Below are positions 25,696-35,885 of a stretch of DNA of 64,000 bases, one piece after another. The notes under the pieces were generated by a model that searched no databases, was not told the origin of the DNA, and saw only the letters and a program-made list of their open reading frames with translations. Position numbers and translations under genes: made by a program. Origin of the DNA: Taibaiella soli (GTDB taxonomy: Bacteria > Bacteroidota > Bacteroidia > Chitinophagales > Chitinophagaceae); the NCBI RefSeq assembly GCF_003236175.1, contig NZ_QKTW01000013.1, positions 62,001 to 126,000 of the forward strand, written 5' to 3'. Positions within the stretch are counted from its first letter, which is position 1; each line of letters opens with the position of its first letter.

Positions 25696-28365
25696 ATGAA
25701 AATTACAAAGCTCTTTAGTCTGCTCTCCCTATTCGCAGGCCTCCTCTGCTCTTCTACCTCTCAGGCGCAGGCAACCATTGCAGGATGGGACTTTGCCGGT
25801 GTCACAAGTTCCGGAAACGGATACGGCGCAGCCGGCATGCCAGCTACAACTACTGCTGGTGGCGTTACGAACACCAACCTGCATCATGGCAACTACACGG
25901 TTTTTAAATCATTTACCAATAGTGTGGGTGGCAGTGCTTTTAGTTACTCTACCGATGCTTTCGGAGGCAACCCTACCAACTCAGCCGACTCCACTACGGC
26001 TATCAATGGCGGCTACTACTTTCTTTTTACTGTAAAGCCTGGCACCGGAAACTCAATGTCGTTGTCTAATTTACAATTGGGCTACCACATTGAGACTTTT
26101 AACCCAACTACCAACATGAATATGCTGGTGCAGTATGCGGTAGGCAACGGCGCTTTCCAGTCTATTGAAAACGTAGTACTGAGTACTATCGGAAGCGGCG
26201 CCGCTAATTATAGCTACCAGCATTCGTTGAGCAGCTTCGCAAATCTGCAGAATGTTACCGACTCTGTTACGTTCCGTATCGTTCCGTACAAAAGCGGTCA
26301 AACCAATATTATCGCCGTTGGTTACGCATTCTGGTTTGGCAATGCCAACACAGCCGGTGACGATCTTATGGTAACTGGTACCGTTACCGCTGCCGGCCCA
26401 CAATGTAGCAGCATTACACCAGGTACGCTGAGCGCAGCAAATGACACGATCTGTGCTGGCACTAACACCACCTTGACGCTAAACAATTCTGCCCCTGCCG
26501 TTGGTGTGAATTATCAGTGGAAATCTTCTACAAATGCTACATCAGGATTTACCAATGTAGGCAACAATGCTACGAATATCAATACAGGTACGCTTAGTGC
26601 TACTACTTACTATAAATGTATTGTAAGCTGCGCATCCGGAACGGCTATTGATTCCACTCCGGTAAAAATGGTATTTGTAAAACCAAACGTAATACCTGCA
26701 GTTTCTATCGCCAGCCCTAATTCCACTACTACAAACTGCCCGGGTGCAACCATCACTTTCAATGCCACTCCGGCTAACGAGGGAACTTCGCCAAGCTACG
26801 TCTGGAAAGAAGGTCTCGTCACTTATGGTACCACAACAGTACCTACATTCTCTTACTCCAATTTCACAGCAGGTGCACACGCTGTTACTTGCACAATGAC
26901 AAGCAACGCTACTTGCGTAAGCCCAACAACAGCTACTAGCAGCGCGGTAAACTTTACCATGACGCAATCCCAGTTGATCTCAATGGGACTCACGTCAGAT
27001 CACCCAAGTATAACGAACGACGGCACCAGCCCGGTGAGCGCGTGTCCTAACAGTGCTGTATTATTCACAGCTCAAGGTACCGGTGCTGCAGGCTCTACTT
27101 ATACCTGGAAAAAAGGAACTACCACAATCGCTACGCACACCGCTATTTTCCAGGACACACTCACGATCAGCAATCTTACAGCAAGTGATGTGATTACTTG
27201 TACCATCAATACGACGCAGATTTGCCCGAATCCGCCGCAGAAAACAAGTAACTCTATTTCTGTAAACCTGCTTCCTGCAGTAACGCCAACTGTTTCCCTT
27301 ACAGCTAATCCTGCGGGAGCTATTTGTCCGGGTACTGCGGTTACATTCACGGGTGCATCTACAAATGGTGGTACCACTCCATTATACACCTGGACTAAAG
27401 GCGGCAACGTAGTAGGCAACAATCCTACTTATACAGATAACGGTCTTACAGATGGCGATGTGATCATTTGCCAGCTGACAAGCAGTGCAGCCTGTGTAAC
27501 AAGCACAAGTGTCAACAGTGCACCGGATACAATTCACGTAAATCCGGCAGTAACCCCGGCGATCACTATTTCCAGCACACCTGGCGACACAGTCTGCTCA
27601 GGCACCGCTGTGATATTTACAGCTGCAGCAACAGGCATAGGCACCGCTCCAACTTATACCTGGAGAAGAAATAACCTGATCGTTGGCAGTAACAGCGTGT
27701 ACACAGAAAGTACGCCAACAAACGGCGAAATCGTGAATTGTTTTGTAACGACAAACGCTGCATGTGCTACCAAACCGGCTGACACCAGCGCCAACATTAC
27801 ACTTGCCGTAAATGCGGTTGTTAATCCAACTATCAGCATCAGCGCAAATCCTGGTACTAATATTTCCGCCAATCAAAGTGTAACATTCAATGCAACAACC
27901 GGTAATGCCGGCACAAACGCAACTTACCAGTGGAAGAAAAATGGAACTAATGTAGGTAACAGTGCTGCATCGTTCACAACCAATACGCTGATCGATAATG
28001 ACACTGTTTATTGTGTGATCCATTCTAATGCGCCTTGTGGTCCTGATTCTGTAGTCAGCAACAAACTCATCATTCATGTAAGCACTGGCGTTAGTCAGGT
28101 AAATGCTACTCATGGCGTATTCAATCTGTATCCAAATCCAAACAGCGGAGACTTTACAATTATTGCTTCTGAACTTGCGGGCAAAACGGCCACATTGCAA
28201 ATCAGCAATCTGGTAGGTCAAATTATCTACAGTGAAAACGCTTCAATAAATAACGGCGCGATCAACAAACAAATCAACCTTCCTGCAAAATATCCTTCAG
28301 GTGTTTACCTGTTGCGTGTAAAAACAGAAGAAGGTGAAAACGTGATCCGCTTCCTGATGAACTAG
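25696..28365 (+). CDS. Large T9SS type-A secreted adhesin-like protein, six Ig-like repeats
   Basis: An 889-aa exported protein with signal peptide 1-28 (ending TSQAQ). It has an N-terminal beta domain (ATIAGWDFAG..., about 29-235). Six Ig/PKD-like repeats of about 80-100 residues follow, several with the core Y-x-W-K/R and a Thr/Cys-rich closing strand (for example TPAITISSTPGDTVCSGTAV). A T9SS type-A domain ends it: FNLYPNPNSGDFTIIASELA, ISNLVGQIIYS, YPSGVYLLRVKTEEG. The repeats make a stiff surface stalk. It is the longer tandem paralogue of the 23685 gene and is followed by a terminator. Confidence 0.82.
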   Translation: MKITKLFSLLSLFAGLLCSSTSQAQATIAGWDFAGVTSSGNGYGAAGMPATTTAGGVTNTNLHHGNYTVFKSFTNSVGGSAFSYSTDAFGGNPTNSADSTTAINGGYYFLFTVKPGTGNSMSLSNLQLGYHIETFNPTTNMNMLVQYAVGNGAFQSIENVVLSTIGSGAANYSYQHSLSSFANLQNVTDSVTFRIVPYKSGQTNIIAVGYAFWFGNANTAGDDLMVTGTVTAAGPQCSSITPGTLSAANDTICAGTNTTLTLNNSAPAVGVNYQWKSSTNATSGFTNVGNNATNINTGTLSATTYYKCIVSCASGTAIDSTPVKMVFVKPNVIPAVSIASPNSTTTNCPGATITFNATPANEGTSPSYVWKEGLVTYGTTTVPTFSYSNFTAGAHAVTCTMTSNATCVSPTTATSSAVNFTMTQSQLISMGLTSDHPSITNDGTSPVSACPNSAVLFTAQGTGAAGSTYTWKKGTTTIATHTAIFQDTLTISNLTASDVITCTINTTQICPNPPQKTSNSISVNLLPAVTPTVSLTANPAGAICPGTAVTFTGASTNGGTTPLYTWTKGGNVVGNNPTYTDNGLTDGDVIICQLTSSAACVTSTSVNSAPDTIHVNPAVTPAITISSTPGDTVCSGTAVIFTAAATGIGTAPTYTWRRNNLIVGSNSVYTESTPTNGEIVNCFVTTNAACATKPADTSANITLAVNAVVNPTISISANPGTNISANQSVTFNATTGNAGTNATYQWKKNGTNVGNSAASFTTNTLIDNDTVYCVIHSNAPCGPDSVVSNKLIIHVSTGVSQVNATHGVFNLYPNPNSGDFTIIASELAGKTATLQISNLVGQIIYSENASINNGAINKQINLPAKYPSGVYLLRVKTEEGENVIRFLMN

Positions 28366-28396
28366 GCTAAGACCTCTAACAGTTATATACCTTGGT

Positions 28397-28428
28397 CCCC
28401 GGTCCGTAATTGGCCGGGGATTTGCTTT
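28397..28428 (+). terminator. Rho-independent terminator behind the 25696 gene
   Basis: CCCCGG and CCGGGG pair around an 11-base loop and are followed by a T-rich tail (ATTTGCTTTT). It lies about 30 bases after the stop. Confidence 0.7.
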
Positions 28429-28472
28429 TAAACATTTACTTAAAAAATATTCAAACTCTTTTTAAAAAGGAT

Positions 28473-28502
28473 TTGCAAATCACAAAACCGGCATTATCTT
28501 TG
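28473..28502 (+). promoter_or_regulatory. Bacteroidota-type promoter for tRNA-Gly
   Basis: TTG at 28473-28475, a 19-base spacer, and TATCTTTG (TAnnTTTG) at 28495-28502. The mature tRNA starts 21 bases later. Spacing and both elements match the lineage consensus. Confidence 0.7.
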
Positions 28503-28522
28503 CAATCCCAAACGGGACGCAA

Positions 28523-28595
28523 GCGGAAGTAGCTCAGCTGGTAGAGCATCACCTTGCCAAGGTGAGGGTCGCGCGTTCGAATCGCGTCTTCCGCT
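28523..28595 (+). tRNA. tRNA-Gly (anticodon GCC)
   Basis: A 73-nt cloverleaf: acceptor GCGGAAG with CTTCCGC, D-arm with AGCTCAGCTGGTAGAGC, anticodon stem CACCT/AGGTG around the loop TTGCCAA (anticodon GCC), and T-loop GTTCGAATC. The discriminator base is T and CCA is not encoded. A perfect terminator hairpin follows at once. No other tRNA is adjacent. Confidence 0.96.
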
Positions 28596-28596
28596 C

Positions 28597-28630
28597 AAAA
28601 AAGTTCAAATCAATGATTTGAACTTTTTTT
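28597..28630 (+). terminator. Terminator behind tRNA-Gly
   Basis: Nearly perfect inverted repeat with arms AAAAAAGTTCAAATC and GATTTGAACTTTTTT and loop AAT. The right arm itself provides the T run. Confidence 0.85.
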
Positions 28631-28662
28631 ATTTACACAACCCGCTATATATTTTTCTTTTT

Positions 28663-28694
28663 TTGAATTTACCGCGGAATAACAATTACATTTG
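28663..28694 (+). promoter_or_regulatory. Probable promoter of the polysaccharide gene pair
   Basis: TTG at 28663-28665, a 21-base spacer, and TACATTTG at 28687-28694. It lies about 87 bases before the ATG at 28781. Confidence 0.5.
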
Positions 28695-28780
28695 CGGCAT
28701 AGCAAAAAATATATTCTAAAAATATTATTTGCACTTTCCCGTTATTGAAAAATAGTAAGTTATTTACCTAAAACAATCCG

Positions 28781-29755
28781 ATGACCACTTTGCCACCCAA
28801 CAATTTATCGGGAGTGATCCAAACATTAAGAGAGCGTAAGCGCCTTATCAGAAATATTACAATCCTCACAATTATAATTGGTGTTATACTACATTTTCTA
28901 ACTCCGAAGAAATATGAAGCAGAAGTAACCTTCATGCTAAAAAACCCAATCTATGCAGATCGTAATAATCTCTACAACAACGAGACTAAATTTATCGACT
29001 ACTTCGCAAATGAAGAAGATATTGACCGCCTGATTACAATGGCCCAATCTGACAGCGTACAAAACAAGATCATCAAAGAAATGAATCTTGTTTCCCGGTA
29101 TAAAATTGACACCCTGGATAAAGATGCGTCTGTAGTACTTAAAAAAACATTCAACAACCGCTTACGCATTTACCGGACAGAAAACAGAAATGTGGTTCTG
29201 AATTTCGCAGATAAGAATGATACCCTGGCGCGCAAAATAGCGGTGCGCTACGTTGGACTGCTTGATAGCTCTCTTCGTGGATTCTACAACGAAATGCGTG
29301 TAAATATGCATGCTTCCATCGTAAGCAAAATTCATGAACAAGATAGCACCATCAATGTTCTTACAGATACACTGACTCGGCTGCGCGATGAATACGGCAT
29401 CTATGATATCCTCAGTCCGTCACGATATAATCTGATGCTCAGCTCGCTCAAAACTAATGGCAAACCCGGTTTCGCAAGAGGTGTGGAGCAAATTCAGAAT
29501 ATAGAATCCGTAAAAGATGAACTGGTTTCTGATCGTGCGCACAATATTACGCTGGCCAATCAGTACACAACAGGCACCAAAATGAATGAACTGCCGCTCA
29601 CGAAAATCGTAAGCATAACCCCTTTGCCGATCAAAGCAACGGGGCCAGGCCTCAAACTCACGATAGTGGTTTGCGCGCTAGGCGGATTGTTTTTCAGTAT
29701 ACTTTATGCGCTGGTAATCGCTTTTTACCGGAACATTCTGTCAAAAAGAATGTAG
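28781..29755 (+). CDS. Wzz-like chain-length/polysaccharide transport protein
   Basis: A 324-aa inner-membrane protein. A first membrane helix lies at about residues 24-40 (LTIIIGVILHFLTPKKYEAE), followed by the Wzz-typical YEAEVTFMLKNP. A long periplasmic helical part comes next (about 60-285), and a second helix at the C-terminus (TIVVCALGGLFFSILYALVI). This two-helix plan with a coiled middle is the Wzz/GumC-like polysaccharide co-polymerase fold; no kinase domain is present. Its stop directly abuts the ATG of an O-antigen-ligase-like gene, so the two act together in surface-polysaccharide assembly. Confidence 0.78.
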   Translation: MTTLPPNNLSGVIQTLRERKRLIRNITILTIIIGVILHFLTPKKYEAEVTFMLKNPIYADRNNLYNNETKFIDYFANEEDIDRLITMAQSDSVQNKIIKEMNLVSRYKIDTLDKDASVVLKKTFNNRLRIYRTENRNVVLNFADKNDTLARKIAVRYVGLLDSSLRGFYNEMRVNMHASIVSKIHEQDSTINVLTDTLTRLRDEYGIYDILSPSRYNLMLSSLKTNGKPGFARGVEQIQNIESVKDELVSDRAHNITLANQYTTGTKMNELPLTKIVSITPLPIKATGPGLKLTIVVCALGGLFFSILYALVIAFYRNILSKRM

Positions 29756-31198
29756 ATGCAAAAGCAAGCTGTCATTAATGAAAAATGGTTGTTACCGGTA
29801 AGTTCGCTGTTTTTTCTGGCCGGCATAGCTGCCTATATTTTTACAGGTACTACACTCTTACTTTTTGCACCTCTGGCACTTTTTTACATTGTGCTCGCGG
29901 GTATCGACTGGCGCACGGCTTATTGGCTGATGCTGGCCTGCATTCCACTGTCATCGCAAATCGGATTATTGAACGGCACGCTTTCCACTTCCATTCCCGA
30001 CGAACCGATGATGTGGGTGTTTTTCCTGCTTTTCTTAATTTTTGTTTCGTACCGCCCAACGGTTATTCCAATGTGGTGGTTTTCCGATCCGCTTGTTTGG
30101 GTGGTTATCCTTCAGTACCTCTGGCTGATTGTTGCCGTATGCTATTCAAAGGTTTTGTTGCTTTCGGTTAAATTCCTGATTGCAAAATCATGGATGTTGG
30201 CATGTTTCTTCGTGTTCCCACTTTGGGTTTTCAGAGAAAAGAAAGACTATGTAAAAGCGCTTTTGCTTTTTTCCATACCACTTCTGCTCACCATGATCTG
30301 GGCAACAATCAAACATTCACAAGACCATTTCACCTTCCCTACAGTCAATAAAGCTGTTGCTGAATTTTATGATAATCACGTGGATTATTCGACGGTGGTT
30401 TCTATGTTCTTTCCATTTCTGCTGGTAATCTACCCGTTCCTCAAGGGCAAACCAAAATGGATGCGGACAATACTAATACTGGCTATTCTGTTTTTTCTGA
30501 TTGTCATCTTTCTTACCTATGCACGTGCCGCAGTGCTGGCCGTTATATTTTCATTGATAATTGCAGGGGCAATCCGTTTTCGTCTCGTCAATTTTGTGAT
30601 GCCTGTATTCTACGGACTAATTGCATTGCTGATGGTTTACATGGTGCGCTATAATAAGTTCATTGATTTTAAACCAAACTATGAACGCACTTATATGCAT
30701 ACTGATTTTGCAGACCACTTGATCGCTACTTTCCGTGGGCAGGACATGTCTTCTATGGAGCGCTTATACCGTTGGATTGCTGCTGTAAGAATGAGCCGTG
30801 ACGAACCGGTAACCGGTTATGGTCCGCATGCATTCTATTATTATTACAAACCGTATACGCTCACACTGTTCAAAACATACGTCAGTCAGAATCCGGAACA
30901 TTCTACCACGCACAACTATTTTCTTTACATGCTCGTAGAACAGGGATGGCCGGCAATGATACTATACGCCATTCTTGTGGTACTGATATTCGCGCAAGCG
31001 CAAAAAATCTATCACCGCTTCAAAGACCCTTTCTACAAAGCCGTTACGATTGCTTTAGCCATGTCTTTTGCAGCCTGCTTTATGAATAACTTCTTCTCCG
31101 AATTGTTGGAAAATCACAAAATCGGCGCCATGTTTTATCTGACACTGGCATTGTTGGTGATTTTGAACAGGAAGTCTAAACAGTTGGTGAATGGTTAA
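29756..31198 (+). CDS. O-antigen ligase/polymerase family membrane protein
   Basis: A 480-aa protein with about ten to twelve hydrophobic helices. Family marks are the periplasmic loop with VTGYGPHAFYYYYKPYTL and the H-x-x-x-N segment HSTTHNYFLYMLVEQGWPAM (Wzy_C/WaaL-like). It joins or polymerises surface glycans using lipid-linked donors. It starts immediately after the Wzz-like gene, so translation may be coupled. Whether it is a ligase or a Wzy-type polymerase cannot be told from sequence alone. Confidence 0.8.
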   Translation: MQKQAVINEKWLLPVSSLFFLAGIAAYIFTGTTLLLFAPLALFYIVLAGIDWRTAYWLMLACIPLSSQIGLLNGTLSTSIPDEPMMWVFFLLFLIFVSYRPTVIPMWWFSDPLVWVVILQYLWLIVAVCYSKVLLLSVKFLIAKSWMLACFFVFPLWVFREKKDYVKALLLFSIPLLLTMIWATIKHSQDHFTFPTVNKAVAEFYDNHVDYSTVVSMFFPFLLVIYPFLKGKPKWMRTILILAILFFLIVIFLTYARAAVLAVIFSLIIAGAIRFRLVNFVMPVFYGLIALLMVYMVRYNKFIDFKPNYERTYMHTDFADHLIATFRGQDMSSMERLYRWIAAVRMSRDEPVTGYGPHAFYYYYKPYTLTLFKTYVSQNPEHSTTHNYFLYMLVEQGWPAMILYAILVVLIFAQAQKIYHRFKDPFYKAVTIALAMSFAACFMNNFFSELLENHKIGAMFYLTLALLVILNRKSKQLVNG

Positions 31199-31204
31199 TA
31201 CCCA

Positions 31205-31344
31205 CGTCATTGCGAGGTACGAAGCAAGCTGCACGATAATATGTAGTAAGTTAAAATGCCTGATTATTTAACTATCCGGGAAGTACGTCACAATCGCGAA
31301 TGCCTCAAAAATATACGCAGTTTGCTTCGTACCTCGCAATGACG
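31205..31344. repeat. Inverted-repeat element with 23-bp perfect arms
   Basis: Arms at 31205-31227 and 31322-31344 are exact reverse complements (core GCGAGGTACGAAGCAA), separated by 94 bases without a gene. Related sequences occur near 35780, 35940, 36040, 38827 and 38937, so it belongs to a dispersed intergenic family. The whole 31199-31517 spacer contains no reading frame I trust. Confidence 0.75.
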
Positions 31345-31432
31345 CGAGTGGGATCCCGTTGTCGAAAGCGTAACAAAACAGTAGAACTACGTCTCGGACC
31401 GTACTGGAAGTTCTCCAAGCCAGAGGCTAAAC

Positions 31433-31470
31433 AAAAAAGCGCAACGATTACTCGCTACGCTTTTCTCTTT
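31433..31470. terminator. Possible terminator between convergent wzy-like and htpG genes
   Basis: AAAAGCG and CGCTTTT pair around a 16-base loop, and T-rich sequence follows on the right. With A-rich sequence on the left it could serve both convergent genes. Confidence 0.45.
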
Positions 31471-31517
31471 TTTGCAATCCTTCTTCTAAAACCTAAATCC
31501 TATCCTTCTATTATTAA

Positions 31518-33407
31518 TTAAATCAGTGAAACGCTTCTGTTCACAAACGCAGTCAGATCCGCACCAGTCAACATTCCTTGCGACAATAATGCCAGATCAA
31601 ATGCCTGACGCGCCAATTCTTTCTGAACGGAAACATCAGATGACTCCAGAATGCGGGAAATCAGTTTGTGATTACCGTTTACTGCTACTTTATAACGTTC
31701 TGGTATGGCTCCGTAGAAGTTCATACCGCCACCGCCGCCCATTTGCGACATTTCTTTCATGCGACGCATAAATTCATCCATAGTTACCGCCACTGGCAGT
31801 TCTTCCGGATGCAGGCTTTCAATAGTTACTTCCATATTAGCCTTGCTGATCGCACCTTCAAAAATTTCTTTCACCGTCTTCACTTGATCTTCGGTCAATA
31901 CAGTTGCAGGAGCATCGTCTTTTTCAATCAGACGATCAATGATATCCGCATCTACACGTTTCAATGAAATCTTGTCCAGCTTGCGTTCCAGATGACTAAT
32001 GAAGTGATTATCCAGCGGATGATTCATCACCAGCACATCATAATCTTTTTTGTTCGCAGACTGAATGAACGCGTCTTGTTTGTCAGGATTATTGGTGTAC
32101 AAATAAATCTGCGTACCGTTTTTATCGGTTTGCAATCCTGCAGTCTTCTGTTTGTATTCTTCGAGTGTAAACAGTTCCTTTTTCGTGTTTTCTAACAACA
32201 CAAAATCAACAGCTTTCTCGTAGAATTTTTCTTCAGAGATCATGCCATATTTCACAAACACACCGATATCACTCCATTTTTCTTCAAATGATTTACGGTC
32301 ATTTTTATACAGCTCAGAAAGTTTATCAGCTACTTTACGAGTGATGTAATTATTGATTTTTTTCACATTGCCGTCTGCTTGCAGGAAGCTACGGGATACG
32401 TTCAGCGGGATATCCGGCGAATCGATCACACCGTGCAGCAACATCAAGAATTCCGGAACGATATCTTTTACTTCGTCAGTGATGAATACCTGGCGAGAGA
32501 ATAATTTGATTTTGTTACGTTGAAAATCAAAATCGTTTTTCAGTTTAGGGAAATAAAGAACTCCGGTCAGATTAAACGGATAGTCAACGTTCAGATGAAT
32601 CCAGAACAGCGGATCTTCAGCGAACGGATAAAGCTCTCTGTAGAAATTCAGATAATCCTCATCGTTTAGTTCGCCCGGCGCTTTTGTCCAGATTGGCGTC
32701 GTATTGTTGATAATATTGTCAACTTCTACTTCTTTATAATTTGTTTTGCCCTCTTCGTCTACGCCATCTTCCACATGTTCTGTACGCATACCGAATTTCA
32801 CCGGCACCGGCAGAAATTTGGCATATTTATCCAGAATCTGCTGCAGTTTATCTTCTGCGAGGAATTCTTCTGATTCAGCATTAACATAAAGAATAATATC
32901 CGAACCGCGTTCAGTGCGATTTCCTTCAGTAATTTCAAATTCTGTGCTGCCATCGCAAATCCAGCGAGCCGGCGCGGCGCCGTCCTGGTAAGAAAGTGTT
33001 TGAATTTCTACTTTATCGGCAACCATGAATGCCGAATAGAACCCCAAACCAAAACGTCCGATGATTTCGTTTGCGTCTTTTGCTTCTTTGAATTTTTCCA
33101 TGAACTCAGTAGCTCCGGAAAATGCAATCTGGTTGATGTATTTTTTAATCTCTTCAGCCGTCATACCAATACCCATGTCAGAAATGGTAATGGTTTTCGC
33201 TTCGGCATCTACGGAAACAGAAACTTTCAGATCACCCAGTTCTCCGTTAAACTGACCAAGCGACGAAAGACGTTTTACTTTCTGCGTAGCATCTACCGCA
33301 TTGGAAACGAGTTCCCGCAAAAAGATTTCGTTATCAGAATAGAGAAATTTTTTAATGATAGGGAAAATGTTTTCCGTGTGTATCGAAATAGTTCCTTTTT
33401 CTTGCAT
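31518..33407 (-). CDS. htpG: Hsp90-family chaperone HtpG
   Basis: A 629-aa cytosolic chaperone. The GHKL ATPase domain (about residues 1-230) shows LVSNAVDATQKV, DMGIGMTAEEIK and GRFGLGFYSAF, and then the family's GTKITL-equivalent GSDIILYVN. The middle domain (about 235-440) has GVLYFPK, FSRQVFI and LNVSRSFLQ, with the Arg of LNVSR that supports ATP hydrolysis. The C-terminal dimerisation domain completes the normal bacterial length. It lies alone, convergent with the wzy-like gene. The upstream spacer (33408-33796) shows no obvious heat-shock element. Confidence 0.96.
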   Translation of the reverse strand: MQEKGTISIHTENIFPIIKKFLYSDNEIFLRELVSNAVDATQKVKRLSSLGQFNGELGDLKVSVSVDAEAKTITISDMGIGMTAEEIKKYINQIAFSGATEFMEKFKEAKDANEIIGRFGLGFYSAFMVADKVEIQTLSYQDGAAPARWICDGSTEFEITEGNRTERGSDIILYVNAESEEFLAEDKLQQILDKYAKFLPVPVKFGMRTEHVEDGVDEEGKTNYKEVEVDNIINNTTPIWTKAPGELNDEDYLNFYRELYPFAEDPLFWIHLNVDYPFNLTGVLYFPKLKNDFDFQRNKIKLFSRQVFITDEVKDIVPEFLMLLHGVIDSPDIPLNVSRSFLQADGNVKKINNYITRKVADKLSELYKNDRKSFEEKWSDIGVFVKYGMISEEKFYEKAVDFVLLENTKKELFTLEEYKQKTAGLQTDKNGTQIYLYTNNPDKQDAFIQSANKKDYDVLVMNHPLDNHFISHLERKLDKISLKRVDADIIDRLIEKDDAPATVLTEDQVKTVKEIFEGAISKANMEVTIESLHPEELPVAVTMDEFMRRMKEMSQMGGGGGMNFYGAIPERYKVAVNGNHKLISRILESSDVSVQKELARQAFDLALLSQGMLTGADLTAFVNRSVSLI

Positions 33408-33796
33408 ATAATATAATTGTTTTAATGGTTTGTCTGAAGAATACAGATCAACTTACGTTCCAGAGGTCATTTTTTTGCCAAATTGGCAGCGCCAGGTTAA
33501 ATCGTTAAAAAATTAAAAGGTTAAATCAGTCAATACTTCGCAACTGTTCGAAAACTAATGACAAAGAAGTCAGCGCGAGGATAACTGGTCAAGTGGTTAA
33601 ATAGTTAAAACAGTCATTAAACTACAGTCGGGTATGGTTAAATAAGTCTGTTAACTGTCAACAGAGAAAATGACTGAATTCACACCTTAATCTTTTAACC
33701 CTTAACTGAATTAACCCTTTAACTGAATTAACCAATTAACGTTTTCAGAATTGTGAATTGTTCCCTTAATTTGCAATCCGGAAAAGAGAAGGACAT
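33408..33796. other. Intergenic spacer with GGTTAAA-type short repeats
   Basis: About 390 bases between divergent htpG and parE. They hold many near-copies of GGTTAAAT/AGTTAAA and TTAACTGAATTAACC (33498-33740). They probably also hold both promoters, but no clean TTG-N19-TAnnTTTG was found. No gene is seen. Confidence 0.5.
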
Positions 33797-35698
33797 ATGG
33801 CAGAAGTATTAAATCAGTATAACGAAGACAGTATTAAGTCGCTCGACTGGCGGGAACACATCCGTCTCCGCCCCGGTATGTATATCGGTAAGCTGGGCGA
33901 TGGTTCCAGCATGGACGACGGTATCTATATCTTGCTAAAAGAGGTAATAGATAACTGTATCGATGAATACACCATGGGCTTCGGTAAACGTGTGGAACTG
34001 AAAATCATAGACGGCAAAGTAACGATCCGTGACTTTGGCCGCGGTATTCCGTTGGGTAAAGTGGTAGATGTAGTAAGCAAGATCAATACCGGCGCGAAAT
34101 ACGACAGCAAAGCATTCCAAAAATCGGTGGGTCTGAATGGTGTGGGTACAAAAGCGGTGAATGCGCTGAGTAGCACCTTCCGTGTAGAAGCATTCCGCGA
34201 AGGTCGCAGTAAAGCCGCAGAATTTGAACGCGGTATATTGACCAACGATCACAAGGAAAAAGATACAACCGAAAATAATGGTACACTGGTAACGTTCACA
34301 CCGGACGATACCATATTCAAGCACTACCATTTTATTCATGAATATGTAGAAAACCAGATCTGGAACTATTGCTTCCTGAATGCGGGTCTGCAGATCAATT
34401 TCAACGGACGCAATTTCATTTCCAAAAATGGATTGCTGGATTTGCTGCAACGCAAAACCAATCCCGAAGAACTGCGCTACCCGATCATTCACCTGAAAGG
34501 AAATGATATAGAACTGGCGATCACACACACTAGTGATTATGGTGAAGATTTATACAGTTTCGTCAACGGTCAGCATACAACGCAAGGTGGTACACACCAG
34601 GCTGCTTTCCGCGAGGCTTATGTAAAAGTGATCCGTGATTTCTTCAAAAAAGACTATGACGCTGCCGACGTACGTCAAAGCATTTGTGCTGCTGTTTCGG
34701 TGCGCGTACAAGAGCCGGTCTTCGAAAGCCAGACCAAGACTAAACTTGGTTCTCAGATAGTTTGGGAAAATGGTCCGAGCATGAAATCTTTTGTGCTTGA
34801 CTTTATGGCCAAAGAGCTGGATAATTTCCTGCATAAAAATCCCGCTGTTGCCGACTCGCTGAAAAAGCGTATCGAGCAGAGTGAACGCGAACGTAAAGAA
34901 CTGTCGGGTATCCGCAAACTGGCCAACGAACGTGCCAAAAAAGCAAACCTGCACAATAAAAAGCTACGCGATTGTCGCATTCACCTGAACAGCGAGCCGC
35001 CGGCAAAGAATAAAGAAGATTATCAACAACGCCAGTTAGAATCTACCATCTTCATTACCGAGGGTGACTCTGCGAGCGGAAGTATCACTAAGAGTCGTAA
35101 CGTAGAATCTCAGGCGGTATTCTCCCTGCGTGGTAAACCGTTGAACTGTTACGGACTCACGAAAAAAGTGGTATACGAAAATGAAGAATTCAACCTGCTG
35201 CAACACGCACTGAATATAGAAGAAGGTCTGGAGGGTCTGCGTTACAACAATATCGTAATCGCCACCGATGCCGATGTGGACGGTATGCACATCCGTTTGT
35301 TGATTATGACTTTCTTCCTGCAATTCTTCCCCGATCTCGTGAAAAATGGTCACGTGTACATTCTCGAGACACCATTGTTCCGGGTACGAAACAAGCAGAA
35401 AACTATTTATTGTTATACCGACGAAGAACGCCAGCGTGCAATTGCAGAACTCGGCAACAAACCTGAGATTACACGATTCAAAGGTTTAGGTGAAATTTCT
35501 CCGGAAGAATTTGCACAGTTTATCGGCGACGATATGCGAAAAGATCCGGTATTACTGAGTCAGGATGCGCAGATTCAGAAACTGCTGGAATACTATATGG
35601 GGAAAAACACGCCGGCACGTCAGTCATTTATCATTGACAACCTGCGTGTAGAAAAAGATCTGGCAGAAGAATTGGCAGAAGCAGCAGCGAAGAACTAG
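33797..35698 (+). CDS. parE: DNA topoisomerase IV subunit B (GyrB/ParE family)
   Basis: A 633-aa type IIA topoisomerase ATPase subunit. The GHKL ATPase part shows [19 protein letters not shown] and [15 protein letters not shown]. The toprim part carries [11 protein letters not shown] and [12 protein letters not shown], whose acidic residues bind Mg2+. The last part reads [13 protein letters not shown]. Length and absence of a GyrB-specific insert favour ParE over GyrB. It decatenates chromosomes together with ParC, whose gene is not in the window. Its last codons (AAG AAC TAG) lie in a duplicated intergenic repeat. Confidence 0.9.
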   Translation: MAEVLNQYNEDSIKSLDWREHIRLRPGMYIGKLGDGSSMDDGIYILLKEVIDNCIDEYTMGFGKRVELKIIDGKVTIRDFGRGIPLGKVVDVVSKINTGAKYDSKAFQKSVGLNGVGTKAVNALSSTFRVEAFREGRSKAAEFERGILTNDHKEKDTTENNGTLVTFTPDDTIFKHYHFIHEYVENQIWNYCFLNAGLQINFNGRNFISKNGLLDLLQRKTNPEELRYPIIHLKGNDIELAITHTSDYGEDLYSFVNGQHTTQGGTHQAAFREAYVKVIRDFFKKDYDAADVRQSICAAVSVRVQEPVFESQTKTKLGSQIVWENGPSMKSFVLDFMAKELDNFLHKNPAVADSLKKRIEQSERERKELSGIRKLANERAKKANLHNKKLRDCRIHLNSEPPAKNKEDYQQRQLESTIFITEGDSASGSITKSRNVESQAVFSLRGKPLNCYGLTKKVVYENEEFNLLQHALNIEEGLEGLRYNNIVIATDADVDGMHIRLLIMTFFLQFFPDLVKNGHVYILETPLFRVRNKQKTIYCYTDEERQRAIAELGNKPEITRFKGLGEISPEEFAQFIGDDMRKDPVLLSQDAQIQKLLEYYMGKNTPARQSFIIDNLRVEKDLAEELAEAAAKN

Positions 35699-35885
35699 AT
35701 CGCTGATTTGCCGAACGCTGATTTCTGATTTTTCTCGCGGCGACACAGCGGCGCAGCCATCACGTTATATAAAAACACGGTCATGGCGAGGAAACGTGGC
35801 CATCTGATTTCGCGAAGAAGTAAACATCAGATGTTTCATAACATAAACAAAAGAAAAGCGAGCTGAATTCAGCTCGCTTTTCTTT
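35689..35885. repeat. Intergenic repeat, copy 1 (covers the parE stop)
   Basis: Copy 1 of a pair of about 197-base direct repeats. It runs from the final parE codons through CTCGCGGCGACACAGCGGCG and AAACATCAGATGTTT to the parE terminator. Only a handful of bases differ from copy 2 (36089-36287). Confidence 0.85.
35854..35882 (+). terminator. Terminator behind parE
   Basis: Perfect stem AAAAGCGAGCTGA/TTCAGCTCGCTTTT around an AATT-type centre, ending in TTTTC. It is part of repeat copy 1. Confidence 0.82.

Noticed and set aside
31205-31344. Inverted repeats as insertion-sequence ends
   Set aside because: Only 94 bases lie between the arms and no transposase gene is present, so it is listed as a repeat element.
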